Below, one piece after another: positions 18,199 to 27,170 of a DNA stretch of 64,000 bases. Source of the DNA: Flavobacterium xinjiangense (GTDB lineage: Bacteria > Bacteroidota > Bacteroidia > Flavobacteriales > Flavobacteriaceae). A program made the translations under genes and the position numbers. Where the stretch lies: assembly GCF_900142885.1 (NCBI RefSeq), contig NZ_FRCL01000008.1, forward strand, positions 62,001 to 126,000, given 5' to 3'. How positions within the stretch are numbered: position 1 is the first letter of the stretch; every line of letters begins with the position of its first letter. The notes under the pieces are model-generated. The model saw only the letters and a list, made by a program, of their open reading frames with translations. It did not search any database and was not told the DNA's origin.

Positions 18199-19692
18199 AT
18201 GTTGGAAAGTCAAAGTGAACCGATTATAAATAATGATTATTACCTAAGACAATTTCAAAGCATTGTCAATGGAAATTTTACGAAAAGAAAAGAACGAAAA
18301 CCCAATAGGTTATCATCGCTCATTATGACTGCATCTCAAACAGGAAGATATTCAAAATATATTAGACCAATAAGTGTTACAATAGACCTATTGATCATTT
18401 CTGTTATGAGTATGTCTTTCTTTAAAGGACTTAATTTAAATTCGGAACTTTATCTTGTTTATCAAATTATAGGATGGATCAGTGCGGCTGTTTTTATTCA
18501 ATTTTATGAAGTTTATCGCTTCACTATCCCAATAGAAATTATTTCCAAGATACTAAAGCAATCTGTGTTGTTTCTATTAATTGTTATCGCTTATTTCCCC
18601 TTCGAAAAACAAGTTATTTTTAGCGGAACTGCTATCGCTTTTTTTATGATTTCTAGTATAGTACTTGTCTCTTTATCTAAATTTTTATTGTTTTATTATT
18701 TAAAAGAATATCGAATAATAACAGGGAGTAATTATAGAAGTGCTGTAATTATCGGGTATACACCGGAGGCGATTCGACTGAAAGAACTTTTCGAAACAAG
18801 AAATGATTACGGTTATCGTTTTTTTGGATATTTTTCAGACAAGAAATCAAATCAAAACATTAAAGGAAAATTGGCTGACTTGAAACCTTTTGTGCTTGAA
18901 AATAGTATTGATGAAATTTATTGTTCATTGAATGAAATTTCCAATGAGCATTTGAAAGATTTAATTGATTTTGCCGATGAAAATAATAGAACTATTAAAT
19001 TCATACCGGATACAAAAGAAATTTTTTCAAAGAATTTAAAAATCGATTATTACGATTTTTTTCCAGTGCTGTCATTAAAGAAAACCATTTTACATGAGCC
19101 TGTGATTAAAGTCCTCAAAAGATCATTTGATATTGTTTTTTCATTATTAGTGGTGGTATTTCTTTTGTCTTGGCTAATGCCAATATTAGCAATTTTAATA
19201 AAATTAGAATCAAAAGGGCCTATTTTTTTCAAACAGGGAAGACCCGGAATTGATGAAAATGAATTTTTTTGTTATAAATTTCGCTCGATGAGAATCAATG
19301 GAACAACCGAAAATGAGGCTTCCAAAAATGATCCGCGCGTTACTAGAATCGGGAAATTTATGAGAAAAACAAGTATAGATGAAATGCCTCAATTTTTGAA
19401 TGTTTTACTTGGGGATATGTCCGTCGTTGGGCCTCGTCCGCATCTTTGGGCACAAAATAAATCCTACGGAAAAAAAATCAAAAAATACATGGTGCGTCAC
19501 TGTGTGAAACCCGGCATTACAGGTTTAGCACAAGTTAGCGGGTGTCGAGGCGAAATAGAAACCGAAACGGATATGATTAACCGCATAAAATTCGATATTT
19601 TTTACATCGAAAACTGGTCGCTTATCTTAGATTTAAAAATAATTCTACAAACGGTTGTAAACGTTTTAAAAGGCGAAGAAAAAGCATATTAA
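18199..19692 (+). CDS. Polyprenyl-phosphate glycosyl-1-phosphate transferase (WcaJ/WbaP type)
   Basis: This is the priming enzyme of polysaccharide synthesis, transferring a sugar-1-phosphate to undecaprenyl phosphate at the inner membrane. Four or five N-terminal helices are followed by a Rossmann-like CoA_binding_3 domain (about 175-290), a further helix and the catalytic bacterial sugar transferase domain. In that last domain KRSFDIVFSLL, KFRSMR and KPGITGLAQVSG are intact. I chose ATG 18199 (497 residues). A TTG at 18154 would add 15 residues of unlikely sequence. Confidence 0.92.
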   Translation: MLESQSEPIINNDYYLRQFQSIVNGNFTKRKERKPNRLSSLIMTASQTGRYSKYIRPISVTIDLLIISVMSMSFFKGLNLNSELYLVYQIIGWISAAVFIQFYEVYRFTIPIEIISKILKQSVLFLLIVIAYFPFEKQVIFSGTAIAFFMISSIVLVSLSKFLLFYYLKEYRIITGSNYRSAVIIGYTPEAIRLKELFETRNDYGYRFFGYFSDKKSNQNIKGKLADLKPFVLENSIDEIYCSLNEISNEHLKDLIDFADENNRTIKFIPDTKEIFSKNLKIDYYDFFPVLSLKKTILHEPVIKVLKRSFDIVFSLLVVVFLLSWLMPILAILIKLESKGPIFFKQGRPGIDENEFFCYKFRSMRINGTTENEASKNDPRVTRIGKFMRKTSIDEMPQFLNVLLGDMSVVGPRPHLWAQNKSYGKKIKKYMVRHCVKPGITGLAQVSGCRGEIETETDMINRIKFDIFYIENWSLILDLKIILQTVVNVLKGEEKAY

Positions 19693-19693
19693 A

Positions 19694-20470
19694 ATGGAAT
19701 TGGTATCTATTATAACGCCTTCTTTCAATTCTGAAAAATTTATTGCAGAAACCATTCAATCGGTGCAAAATCAAACCTATCATAACTGGGAAATGATTAT
19801 TGTAGACGATTGCTCTACTGACAAAACGGTTTCTATAGCTGAATATATTGCCGATAATGACAACAGAATTAAGGTTTATAAACTAGACAAAAATTCAGGA
19901 ACCGGAATTGCGAGAAATACTGGTTTAGAAAAAGCTTTAGGGAAGTATATTGCGTTCTTGGACGCAGACGATTTATGGAAACCTAATAAATTGGAAATTC
20001 AAGTTAATTTTCTAAGAAATAACAATTTACCATTTACTTTTTCCTTTTACGATTGCATCAATGAACAAGGAACGGAATTGAATAAAAGAGTGGAAGCCCC
20101 CAGAAATCTTTCCTATATGCAGTTGTTTTTTTGCAATTATGTGGGGAATCTTACGGGTATTTATGATGTGAATTATTTTGGAAAAATAGCGATCTCTTCA
20201 ATAAGGAAACGCCAGGACTGGATGTTATGGCTTACGATTCTAAAAAAGGTGAAAAGCGCGCAACCTATTCCTGAGAGTCTGGCTTTTTACAGAATTAGAG
20301 AAAACTCCATATCGGCTTCTAAGCTTGATTTATTGAAACACAATTTCGGGGTTTACAGAAGATTTCACGGGTTTAATTTAGCGCATTCATTACTTTGTAT
20401 GACGGGTTTTTTATTTACTCAATTGCTAATTAAACCACGCTATATAAAAAACACTAAAGCATCGATTTAA
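19694..20470 (+). CDS. Glycosyltransferase family 2 (GT-A)
   Basis: The 258-residue cytoplasmic inverting glycosyltransferase has the GT2 start SIITPSFNSEKFIAETIQSV, the VDD of the nucleotide site (near 37), and the metal-binding DxD in FLDADDLW (near 94). RKRQDWMLWL follows in the acceptor half. It begins one base after the priming transferase and probably adds the second sugar. Its 3' end overlaps the convergent CapK-like gene by 17 bases. Confidence 0.9.
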   Translation: MELVSIITPSFNSEKFIAETIQSVQNQTYHNWEMIIVDDCSTDKTVSIAEYIADNDNRIKVYKLDKNSGTGIARNTGLEKALGKYIAFLDADDLWKPNKLEIQVNFLRNNNLPFTFSFYDCINEQGTELNKRVEAPRNLSYMQLFFCNYVGNLTGIYDVNYFGKIAISSIRKRQDWMLWLTILKKVKSAQPIPESLAFYRIRENSISASKLDLLKHNFGVYRRFHGFNLAHSLLCMTGFLFTQLLIKPRYIKNTKASI

Positions 20471-21776
20471 ACTGTTTTAATTTTCCACGATTGCTTCTTT
20501 CTAAGGTTTCTTTTCTTGTAAATTTAAAGTTCAAACCAGGTTCCAGATATAATTCAATCGCTTTTTTAATTTTTTGAATTTGTGCCAAATTTAAGTTGGT
20601 TTCACTTACATATTCAATTTCAAAAGAATCAATTTTTGTTTGTTTAATAATAAATTCCTTTACGTTTCCATCGTCTTCAATAAAGCTTTTGGTTACATAA
20701 TAAAACGTCAGTCCAGGTGATTTTTTCCCGCTTGGTAAAATAGCAACATCGTTTGTTCTCCCAATTAATTTCTGGAGTATGGGTTTTTTTAAGGTGCTTT
20801 TTTCGTCCAGAATTCCAATATCGCCAATGTCATAGCGTATAAACGGATGTGCTTTGTTGAATAAGGAAGTGATCACGATGCGGCCGGAAGTTCCATTTGG
20901 CACAACTTGATTATTGTCATCCAAAATCTCGACAAATAAGGTTTCTGAATTTACCAGCCACTCTACATCTGTCCCGAAGCTTCGGGATTGAAAAGCTATT
21001 AAATCCAATTCCGAAGCGCCGTATTCGTTGACAATTGGTATGCCAAATTGTTTTTCTAACAGTATTTTATCATCCTCAAAAAGCATTTCGGAAGTCACCA
21101 TGCAGACTTTTAAAGTTGGGCAAATTGCTGATAATATAATATTTCTCTTTTGTAAAAATTTGGCAAACAAAACAATCGAACTCGTATAACCATTGATATA
21201 ATCGAATTTTTTGGTTCGAAAATGTTTCAAAAAACCTTCCAACACATCATCGGACAAATCAAAAATCGAAAACCGAAATCGATTGCTCAATAAATCCTTA
21301 AAGCGTTCTTTTTTATTTCCAATAAAATCCATTGGAATCCCATAAAACCGGGCTTGATAGGAACTGTTGAAATCAATTCCATACCAACCAAAACGATAGA
21401 TATTAGAAGCCCAAGTCATGGCATGGCTGTATTTGTCTTTGGCAAAAATAAATGGATCACCGCTGGAACCGGAGGTTTTATTGATGTAACTGTTTTTAAT
21501 AGAATATCCTTTTGAAAGTCGTTCCGATAATGGTTTTTGTAGGTTTTGTTTATTTAAAACGGGTAAATCATTCCAGTTTTTAGAATTTTTTGAACCAACT
21601 AATTGTCTGTAAAAAGGATTGTTTTGCAAATGAAACGCAACAATTTCTTCTTTTTTATTTTCAATGAAAACTTGATGTTCTTTTTCTGAAAAAGCGACAA
21701 TCTTTCGCAATTCGGATTTGGCTTCCTTCATCGGGAAACCATTTATTTGGAGCGTTAAGTCGAAAATAGAAATCAT
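20454..21776 (-). CDS. CapK/phenylacetate-CoA ligase-like adenylating enzyme
   Basis: A 440-residue ANL-superfamily protein of the PaaK/CapK branch found in capsule loci. The phosphate-binding TSGSSGDPF (about 104-112), the NEYGASE segment and the FIRYDIGDIG motif are present. The acyl substrate is unknown; capsule-linked members may activate an acid for polymer decoration. I start it at ATG 21776, where MISIFDLTLQINGFP resembles other members, rather than at an in-frame TTG 21 bases upstream. It is transcribed against the polysaccharide genes. Confidence 0.8.
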   Translation of the reverse strand: MISIFDLTLQINGFPMKEAKSELRKIVAFSEKEHQVFIENKKEEIVAFHLQNNPFYRQLVGSKNSKNWNDLPVLNKQNLQKPLSERLSKGYSIKNSYINKTSGSSGDPFIFAKDKYSHAMTWASNIYRFGWYGIDFNSSYQARFYGIPMDFIGNKKERFKDLLSNRFRFSIFDLSDDVLEGFLKHFRTKKFDYINGYTSSIVLFAKFLQKRNIILSAICPTLKVCMVTSEMLFEDDKILLEKQFGIPIVNEYGASELDLIAFQSRSFGTDVEWLVNSETLFVEILDDNNQVVPNGTSGRIVITSLFNKAHPFIRYDIGDIGILDEKSTLKKPILQKLIGRTNDVAILPSGKKSPGLTFYYVTKSFIEDDGNVKEFIIKQTKIDSFEIEYVSETNLNLAQIQKIKKAIELYLEPGLNFKFTRKETLERSNRGKLKQFKSML

Positions 21777-21877
21777 TTTAACGGTATATTTTCTCAAAAA
21801 TAATGTTTACTAATCAAGTAATGACCGATAAGCCGTAACTTTTTGGAAATTAATTATTTTTTAAGTTCAAAAGCAAT

Positions 21878-21885
21878 TATTTTTG
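21878..21885 (+). promoter_or_regulatory. -7 box upstream of purD
   Basis: TATTTTTG fits TAnnTTTG, 25 bases before the purD start codon. Confidence 0.5.
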
Positions 21886-21910
21886 CACCACAACTAAAGA
21901 AAACTACACC

Positions 21911-23185
21911 ATGACAATTTTACTACTAGGTTCAGGCGGAAGAGAGCATGCATTCGCATGGAAAATGATTCAAAGTCCGCTTTGTGATACACTTTTTGTA
22001 GCTCCAGGAAACGCAGGGACAGCCGCAATAGCGACTAACATTGATATGAGTCCAACTGATTTTGACGCTATCAAAGCTTTCGTTCTTCAGGAAAAAGTAG
22101 AAATGGTTGTTGTGGGGCCGGAAGATCCATTAGTAAAAGGGATTTATGATTTCTTTTTAAATGATACCGAATTAAAACATATTCCAGTTATTGGGCCATC
22201 AAAAATTGGTGCTCAATTAGAAGGAAGTAAAGAATTTGCTAAAGAATTTTTGATTAAACATAATATTCCAACCGCCGCTTACGATAGTTTTACTGCTGAA
22301 ACGGTTGAAAAAGGATGTGAATTTTTGGAGACACTACAACCGCCTTATGTTTTAAAAGCAGACGGATTAGCAGCTGGAAAAGGGGTGTTGATTATCCAGG
22401 ATTTGGCGGAAGCCAAAGAAGAATTAAGAAATATGTTGGTGCATCAAAAATTTGGCGCAGCCAGTTCAAAAGTAGTTATCGAAGAATTTCTGGACGGTAT
22501 AGAATTAAGCTGTTTTGTTCTTACTGATGGAAAAAGCTATAAGATTTTACCAACTGCCAAAGATTACAAACGTATTGGCGAAGGGGATACGGGGTTGAAT
22601 ACAGGCGGAATGGGAGCAGTTTCTCCAGTTCCTTATGTTGACGCTGTTTTGATGGAAAAAATCGAAACACGCATTGTAAAACCAACTATTGATGGTTTCC
22701 AGAAAGATGGTATTCCGTATAAAGGGTTCGTTTTTATTGGATTGATAAATGTGAATAACGAACCAATCGTAATTGAATACAATGTGAGAATGGGTGATCC
22801 GGAAACAGAAGTGGTTATTCCAAGATTAAAAACGGATTTAGTCGAATTGTTTTTGGCTGTAGCCAATGAAAAACTAGATGAAATTACGTTGGAAGTTGAC
22901 GAAAGAAGCGCTACTACAATTATGGTCGTTTCTGGCGGATATCCTGAGGATTTCGAAAAAGGAAAAGTAATTTCAGGATTAGAAAATATTACCGATTCGA
23001 TTGTTTTTCATGCAGGAACAAAATTAGACAACGGAAATGTGGTGTCTAATGGAGGAAGGGTTTTAACCGTAACTTCATATGGAAATGATTTTGAAGAGGC
23101 CATAAAAAAATCTTACCAAAACATAGACAAGCTAAATTTTGATAAGATGTATTTTAGAAAAGATATCGGAAACGATTTAAAATAG
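21911..23185 (+). CDS. purD: Phosphoribosylamine-glycine ligase (GAR synthetase)
   Basis: This enzyme catalyses the second step of purine synthesis, joining glycine to phosphoribosylamine with ATP. At 424 residues it is a normal length. The N-terminal GSGGREHA, the ATP-grasp LKADGLAAGKGV near 153, the EEFLDGIELS segment near 197 and EYNVRMGDPETEV near 289 are intact. It is preceded by its own promoter box. Confidence 0.97.
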   Translation: MTILLLGSGGREHAFAWKMIQSPLCDTLFVAPGNAGTAAIATNIDMSPTDFDAIKAFVLQEKVEMVVVGPEDPLVKGIYDFFLNDTELKHIPVIGPSKIGAQLEGSKEFAKEFLIKHNIPTAAYDSFTAETVEKGCEFLETLQPPYVLKADGLAAGKGVLIIQDLAEAKEELRNMLVHQKFGAASSKVVIEEFLDGIELSCFVLTDGKSYKILPTAKDYKRIGEGDTGLNTGGMGAVSPVPYVDAVLMEKIETRIVKPTIDGFQKDGIPYKGFVFIGLINVNNEPIVIEYNVRMGDPETEVVIPRLKTDLVELFLAVANEKLDEITLEVDERSATTIMVVSGGYPEDFEKGKVISGLENITDSIVFHAGTKLDNGNVVSNGGRVLTVTSYGNDFEEAIKKSYQNIDKLNFDKMYFRKDIGNDLK

Positions 23186-23218
23186 GTTCCAATAACCGTT
23201 CACTTTTTTTAAAAATTA

Positions 23219-23449
23219 TTATTTTAAGAAAGAGTGAGCTGTTGTATCTTGGTTTTCCTCACCATTATCTTGGTGAAGTTTCAATTGTATAATCCAATAT
23301 ACCATTGCCGCCGCACAAACAATCATGAAAATCCAGTTGATCGTGTTAGCAACAAACCAAGATTTTAGCTCTAGTGAGCGTAAAAAGTCTAGGGGAGCAA
23401 ATAAAATATTTACAAATAAGTATTGTATTCCTTCGAAAAATGCTTTCAT
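23219..23449 (-). CDS. DUF6341 family small membrane protein
   Basis: A 76-residue protein with an amphipathic N-terminal segment (FEGIQYLFVNILFAPLDFLR) and one clear transmembrane helix at about 33-54. It ends in a polar, acidic tail. It matches my recollection of the flavobacterial DUF6341 family, usually encoded beside purD/upp. Function unknown. It is divergent from the DUF6427 gene. Confidence 0.7.
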   Translation of the reverse strand: MKAFFEGIQYLFVNILFAPLDFLRSLELKSWFVANTINWIFMIVCAAAMVYWIIQLKLHQDNGEENQDTTAHSFLK

Positions 23450-23590
23450 AATGTATAAAATTAATTTTATTAATTGTTTTAAATGGTCAGTGGCGCCAAA
23501 ACTTCTTATTTGTAAAGAATATTTTGAACTTACAACCGTTCCTTTTAAACAAGTATTATATTTACAGTCACAAAAGTATAAAATATCCTT

Positions 23591-24520
23591 ATGATAACAA
23601 GTGTTTTTAAGAAATCTACGCCATTAAATTTTTCTCTAGTTGTTATATTAATACTGGTTTTCTTTTTAATGTACCAGTTTCAGGATTTTTCGTGGATGAA
23701 TTCAGGTATTTTAATTTTAAAAAATACAATAATATTAAGTGTTCTTTTAGCGTCTGTTCTAATTACAAATTTCGTTGCAAAGAAAAATGGATTGAGTAAA
23801 GACAGCAGCTACACCATTTTTTTCTATTTTTTGTTTCTGCTTTTTTTTCCTTCGTTACTGGATAATATTAACTTGGTTGTGTCGAATTTCTTTATTTTAT
23901 TAGCACTTCGTCGACTGATTTCTCTGCAATCACTAAAAGCTTCTAATGAAAAAATATTTGATGCCTCATTATGGATTTTTGTAGCTAGTTTATTTCATTT
24001 TTGGAGTATTCTTTTTATTGTATTGGTATTTATATCAATACTTTTTCATGTTTCCAGAGAGTTAAAAAATTGGGTGCTGCCGTTCATCGCCCTTTTTATT
24101 GTTGGGATTATCTCGATCCTTTTATCGATGATTTTCAATTTGAGTATCATTGAATTTTTGAATAAAAATGCAACAACTAATTTTGAAATTAATTATTTCA
24201 CTAATAATTATCAGAATGGGGCTTTATCTATTTATGCAACGGTAGCTTTGTTTTTTGTAATATCTATGTTTGCAACTATATCGCATAGGCCCCTGCTATT
24301 ACATGCATCATTTAAAAAAATAATTGCCTCCTTTTTTATTGGAGTACTAATTTTTGTGGTTTCGCCAAATAAAAGCAATGATTTATTAGTATTCACTTTT
24401 GCCCCAATGGCAATTATGGCTACGAGTCACATTGAAGTTGCCCAATTAAAATTGAAACAGGAAATGGTGTTATTTGTACTTATAGCATGTAGTCTTTTTG
24501 CTTTTTTCTCCCAATTATAA
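23591..24520 (+). CDS. DUF6427 family integral membrane protein
   Basis: The 309-residue protein has eight or nine predicted membrane helices and short charged loops (RRLISLQSLKASNEKIFDASL near 115-135). The family is conserved in Flavobacteriia beside upp; function unknown. The first helix begins at about residue 13, supporting the ATG start. Its 3' end overlaps the convergent upp gene by 6 bases. Confidence 0.7.
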   Translation: MITSVFKKSTPLNFSLVVILILVFFLMYQFQDFSWMNSGILILKNTIILSVLLASVLITNFVAKKNGLSKDSSYTIFFYFLFLLFFPSLLDNINLVVSNFFILLALRRLISLQSLKASNEKIFDASLWIFVASLFHFWSILFIVLVFISILFHVSRELKNWVLPFIALFIVGIISILLSMIFNLSIIEFLNKNATTNFEINYFTNNYQNGALSIYATVALFFVISMFATISHRPLLLHASFKKIIASFFIGVLIFVVSPNKSNDLLVFTFAPMAIMATSHIEVAQLKLKQEMVLFVLIACSLFAFFSQL

Positions 24521-25168
24521 TTTTTCTCCAAAAGCTAAATCTCCCGCATCTCCAAGGCCAGGGACAATGTAACTTTTGTCATCCAATTTCTCGTCTAAAG
24601 CGGCTATCCACAGATGACAATTATGAGGTAAATGTTTTTCCAGGTAAGCAATTCCTTCAGGAGCAGCAATAGTTACGGCAATGTGAATCTCTTTTGGGGT
24701 TCCCCTTTCCATTAATCTGTTGAAAACTGCAACTATGGATTGTCCGGTGGCAAGCATAGGATCGATCAGCAATAAATTTTTATTATTGATATCAGCTATG
24801 GCTTGGTATTCAACTTTAATCTCGAAATAAGCATCATTGTTTGGATGGTATCTGTAGGCGGAAACAAAACCATTTTCGGCACTGTCAAAATAATTCAAGA
24901 AGCCCATATGCAAAGGTATTCCTGCTCGTAAAATGGAACATAAAACTAGTTGATCTTTAATTTCTGTCGTTTTTTTAATACCAAGAGGAGTTTGGATTTC
25001 AACATCGGAATAATGTAATTCCTTGCTCAATTCATAGGCCATTATTTCACCAATACGCTCAATATTTCTGCGAAAACGCATGCTGTCATTATGAACATTG
25101 ACGTTTCTGATTTGTCCTAAAAAATGATTCAGGACGCTATTGTTTTCTGATAAAATATGAATTTGCAT
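24515..25168 (-). CDS. upp: Uracil phosphoribosyltransferase
   Basis: This salvage enzyme forms UMP from uracil and PRPP. The 217-residue protein has the SILRAGIP segment near 80, the PRPP-binding LLLIDPMLATGQS near 135 and the C-terminal uracil-binding loop IVPGLGDAGDLAFG. Normal length. It is divergent from the DUF4254 gene, with a shared upstream region of under 90 bases. Confidence 0.96.
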   Translation of the reverse strand: MQIHILSENNSVLNHFLGQIRNVNVHNDSMRFRRNIERIGEIMAYELSKELHYSDVEIQTPLGIKKTTEIKDQLVLCSILRAGIPLHMGFLNYFDSAENGFVSAYRYHPNNDAYFEIKVEYQAIADINNKNLLLIDPMLATGQSIVAVFNRLMERGTPKEIHIAVTIAAPEGIAYLEKHLPHNCHLWIAALDEKLDDKSYIVPGLGDAGDLAFGEKL

Positions 25169-25228
25169 GATTTGAATTTTGGAATTAAACTTCTAAAAGT
25201 TTTTTTAATCTATAAAAGTATAAAAAAG

Positions 25229-25236
25229 TATCTTTG
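25229..25236 (+). promoter_or_regulatory. -7 box fixing the start of the DUF4254 gene
   Basis: TATCTTTG fits TAnnTTTG, 19 bases before ATG 25256. It lies downstream of the earlier in-frame ATG 25157, which argues for the shorter protein. Confidence 0.55.
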
Positions 25237-25255
25237 CGTTATAAAATATAAAGAT

Positions 25256-25861
25256 ATGTTTTCAAAATTAGCTTATTCTGTTTTCGAACAAAGTATTAAA
25301 GATTATCACCAATTTGATAATGTTGATCAACCTATAAATAATCCTTTTCCAAAGGATAAATTCGAGCATTTATTATATTCTAAAAATTGGGTTGATACCG
25401 TGCAATGGCATTACGAAGATATTATTCGTGATCCAAATATTGACCCGGTTGAAGCGTTGACATTAAAACGTAAAATAGATGCTTCTAATCAGGTTCGTAC
25501 TGATATGGTGGAATATATTGACAGTTATTTTCTTCAAAAATACAGTCATGTAGCGGTAAAAGAAAACGCTAAAATTAATTCTGAAAGTCCTGCTTGGGCA
25601 TTTGACAGATTGTCGATTTTAGCTTTGAAAATTTACCACATGAATGAAGAAGCCACTCGTGCCGAAGCTTCCCAAGAGCATAGAGACAAATGTCAGGAAA
25701 AATTGAACGTTTTATTAGAACAAAGATCAGATTTATCAACTGCAATTGATGACTTGATAAATGACATCGAAAACGGTGACAAATTCATGAAAGTGTACAA
25801 ACAAATGAAAATGTACAATGATGATGAATTGAATCCAGTTTTGTATCAAGGAAAGAAATAA
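25256..25861 (+). CDS. DUF4254 domain-containing protein
   Basis: A 201-residue soluble, helix-rich protein with an NWVDTVQWHYEDIIRDPNI block near 43-61 and a C-terminal EQRSDLSTAIDDLI helix, as in the DUF4254 family. Function unknown. Members are habitually encoded next to a family 9 glycosyltransferase, as here (25-base gap), which suggests an envelope sugar role. The frame could begin at 25157, but that would overlap the divergent upp start and put the promoter box inside the gene. MFSKLAYSVFEQS at 25256 is the natural beginning. Confidence 0.78.
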   Translation: MFSKLAYSVFEQSIKDYHQFDNVDQPINNPFPKDKFEHLLYSKNWVDTVQWHYEDIIRDPNIDPVEALTLKRKIDASNQVRTDMVEYIDSYFLQKYSHVAVKENAKINSESPAWAFDRLSILALKIYHMNEEATRAEASQEHRDKCQEKLNVLLEQRSDLSTAIDDLINDIENGDKFMKVYKQMKMYNDDELNPVLYQGKK

Positions 25862-25886
25862 AAAGATATTTTGAACCATTAATCAA

Positions 25887-26927
25887 TTGTCCAAAAAAAT
25901 CCAGCATATAGCCGTCATGAGACTTTCCGCAATGGGAGATGTCGCCATGACGGTTCCTGTTTTACGGGCTTTTGTAAGCCAGCATCCCCAGGTTAAAATC
26001 ACCATGATCTCCAGACCTTTTTTTAAACCTTTTTTTGAAGGAATTCCTAATCTTTCTTTTTTTGCTTTCGATGAAAAAGAACGACACAAAGGAGTTGCAG
26101 GATTGTTGCGTTTGTACCAAGATTTAAAGCATTTAGATATTGACGCTTTCGCCGATTTGCATAATGTTTTGCGTTCTAAAATCGTTAGAAAACTTTTTGC
26201 TTTAGGCGGAAAAAAAACAGCTTCAGTGGATAAAGGAAGAGCGGAGAAAAAAACGTTAACCCAACCGGAAAATAAAATTTTCAAGCAACTACCCACCATG
26301 TTCGAGAGACACATAAAAGTGTTTAAAAATCTTGGGTTTTCAGTTGATTTATCTCATCCCGTATTTCCTAAAAAAGCGGTTTTAGACAAAGAAATTTCAA
26401 GTATTCTTGGAGAAAATAACAAAAAATTAATTGGGATTGCTCCTTTTGCACAATATGATTCTAAAGTCTATCCGTTGGATTTAATGCAGGAAGTTATTGA
26501 TAAACTGGCTTTGGATGCAAACAATACTATTTTACTTTTTGGCGGAGGAAAAAAAGAAATCGAAATTTTGAATTCTCTTTCTTCTAACAAAGAAAACGTC
26601 ATTAATATGGCGGGGCAACTCAAATTTCAGCAGGAACTGCAACTCATCAGTAATCTTGATGTGATGCTTTCCATGGATTCCGGGAATGCGCATATTGCGG
26701 CTATGCTTGGTGTAAAAGTCATTACGCTTTGGGGTGCGACGCATCCGTTTGCGGGATTTTCGCCTTTCAATCAACCATTGGAAAACACTTTGGTTTCCGA
26801 TAGAAATCAGTTTCCTAAATTACCCACTTCGGTTTATGGAAATAAAAAAGTAGAAGGTTATGAAGAGGCGATGCGAACAATTCCTGTTGACTCTATTATA
26901 AAGGTTTTAAATGCCAGCAAACAATAA
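25887..26927 (+). CDS. Glycosyltransferase family 9 (heptosyltransferase-like)
   Basis: The 346-residue GT-B enzyme is of the ADP-heptose:LPS heptosyltransferase family. It has the N-terminal VMRLSAMGDVAMTVPVLRAF and the C-terminal MDSGNAHIAAMLGVKVITLWGATHP (from residue 263) with the donor-binding aspartate. It acts on lipooligosaccharide core or a related glycan at the cytoplasmic face. The start is TTG at 25887; no ATG fits. Its last 30 codons have a diverged second copy at 30910-31008, so the 3' part may have been exchanged by recombination. Confidence 0.85.
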   Translation: MSKKIQHIAVMRLSAMGDVAMTVPVLRAFVSQHPQVKITMISRPFFKPFFEGIPNLSFFAFDEKERHKGVAGLLRLYQDLKHLDIDAFADLHNVLRSKIVRKLFALGGKKTASVDKGRAEKKTLTQPENKIFKQLPTMFERHIKVFKNLGFSVDLSHPVFPKKAVLDKEISSILGENNKKLIGIAPFAQYDSKVYPLDLMQEVIDKLALDANNTILLFGGGKKEIEILNSLSSNKENVINMAGQLKFQQELQLISNLDVMLSMDSGNAHIAAMLGVKVITLWGATHPFAGFSPFNQPLENTLVSDRNQFPKLPTSVYGNKKVEGYEEAMRTIPVDSIIKVLNASKQ

Positions 26928-27170
26928 ATTAAGATTTATACATAGTATAGAATTTTAATTTCTTCTATTTTTTGTGGTTTTTATGTAAGAATATTTTTAA
27001 CATTTTAATAACAAAAAGACGGTAAATTTTTAGTGAGAATAATACTATTTTTGGTTCAGCTATGTTAGGTTTTGCACTCAGAGTTAACTTAAGGTGAAAG
27101 ATATTCACTTTTTCTGTTAAGTTTCCTTTAGAAATCCTAAAATGCTAATTCAATAAAAATAGAACTATTT

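Noticed and set aside
25157..25255. N-terminal extension of the DUF4254 protein by 33 residues
   Set aside because: It would overlap the divergent upp start and contain the TATCTTTG promoter box. The extension has no family-like sequence, so ATG 25256 was used.
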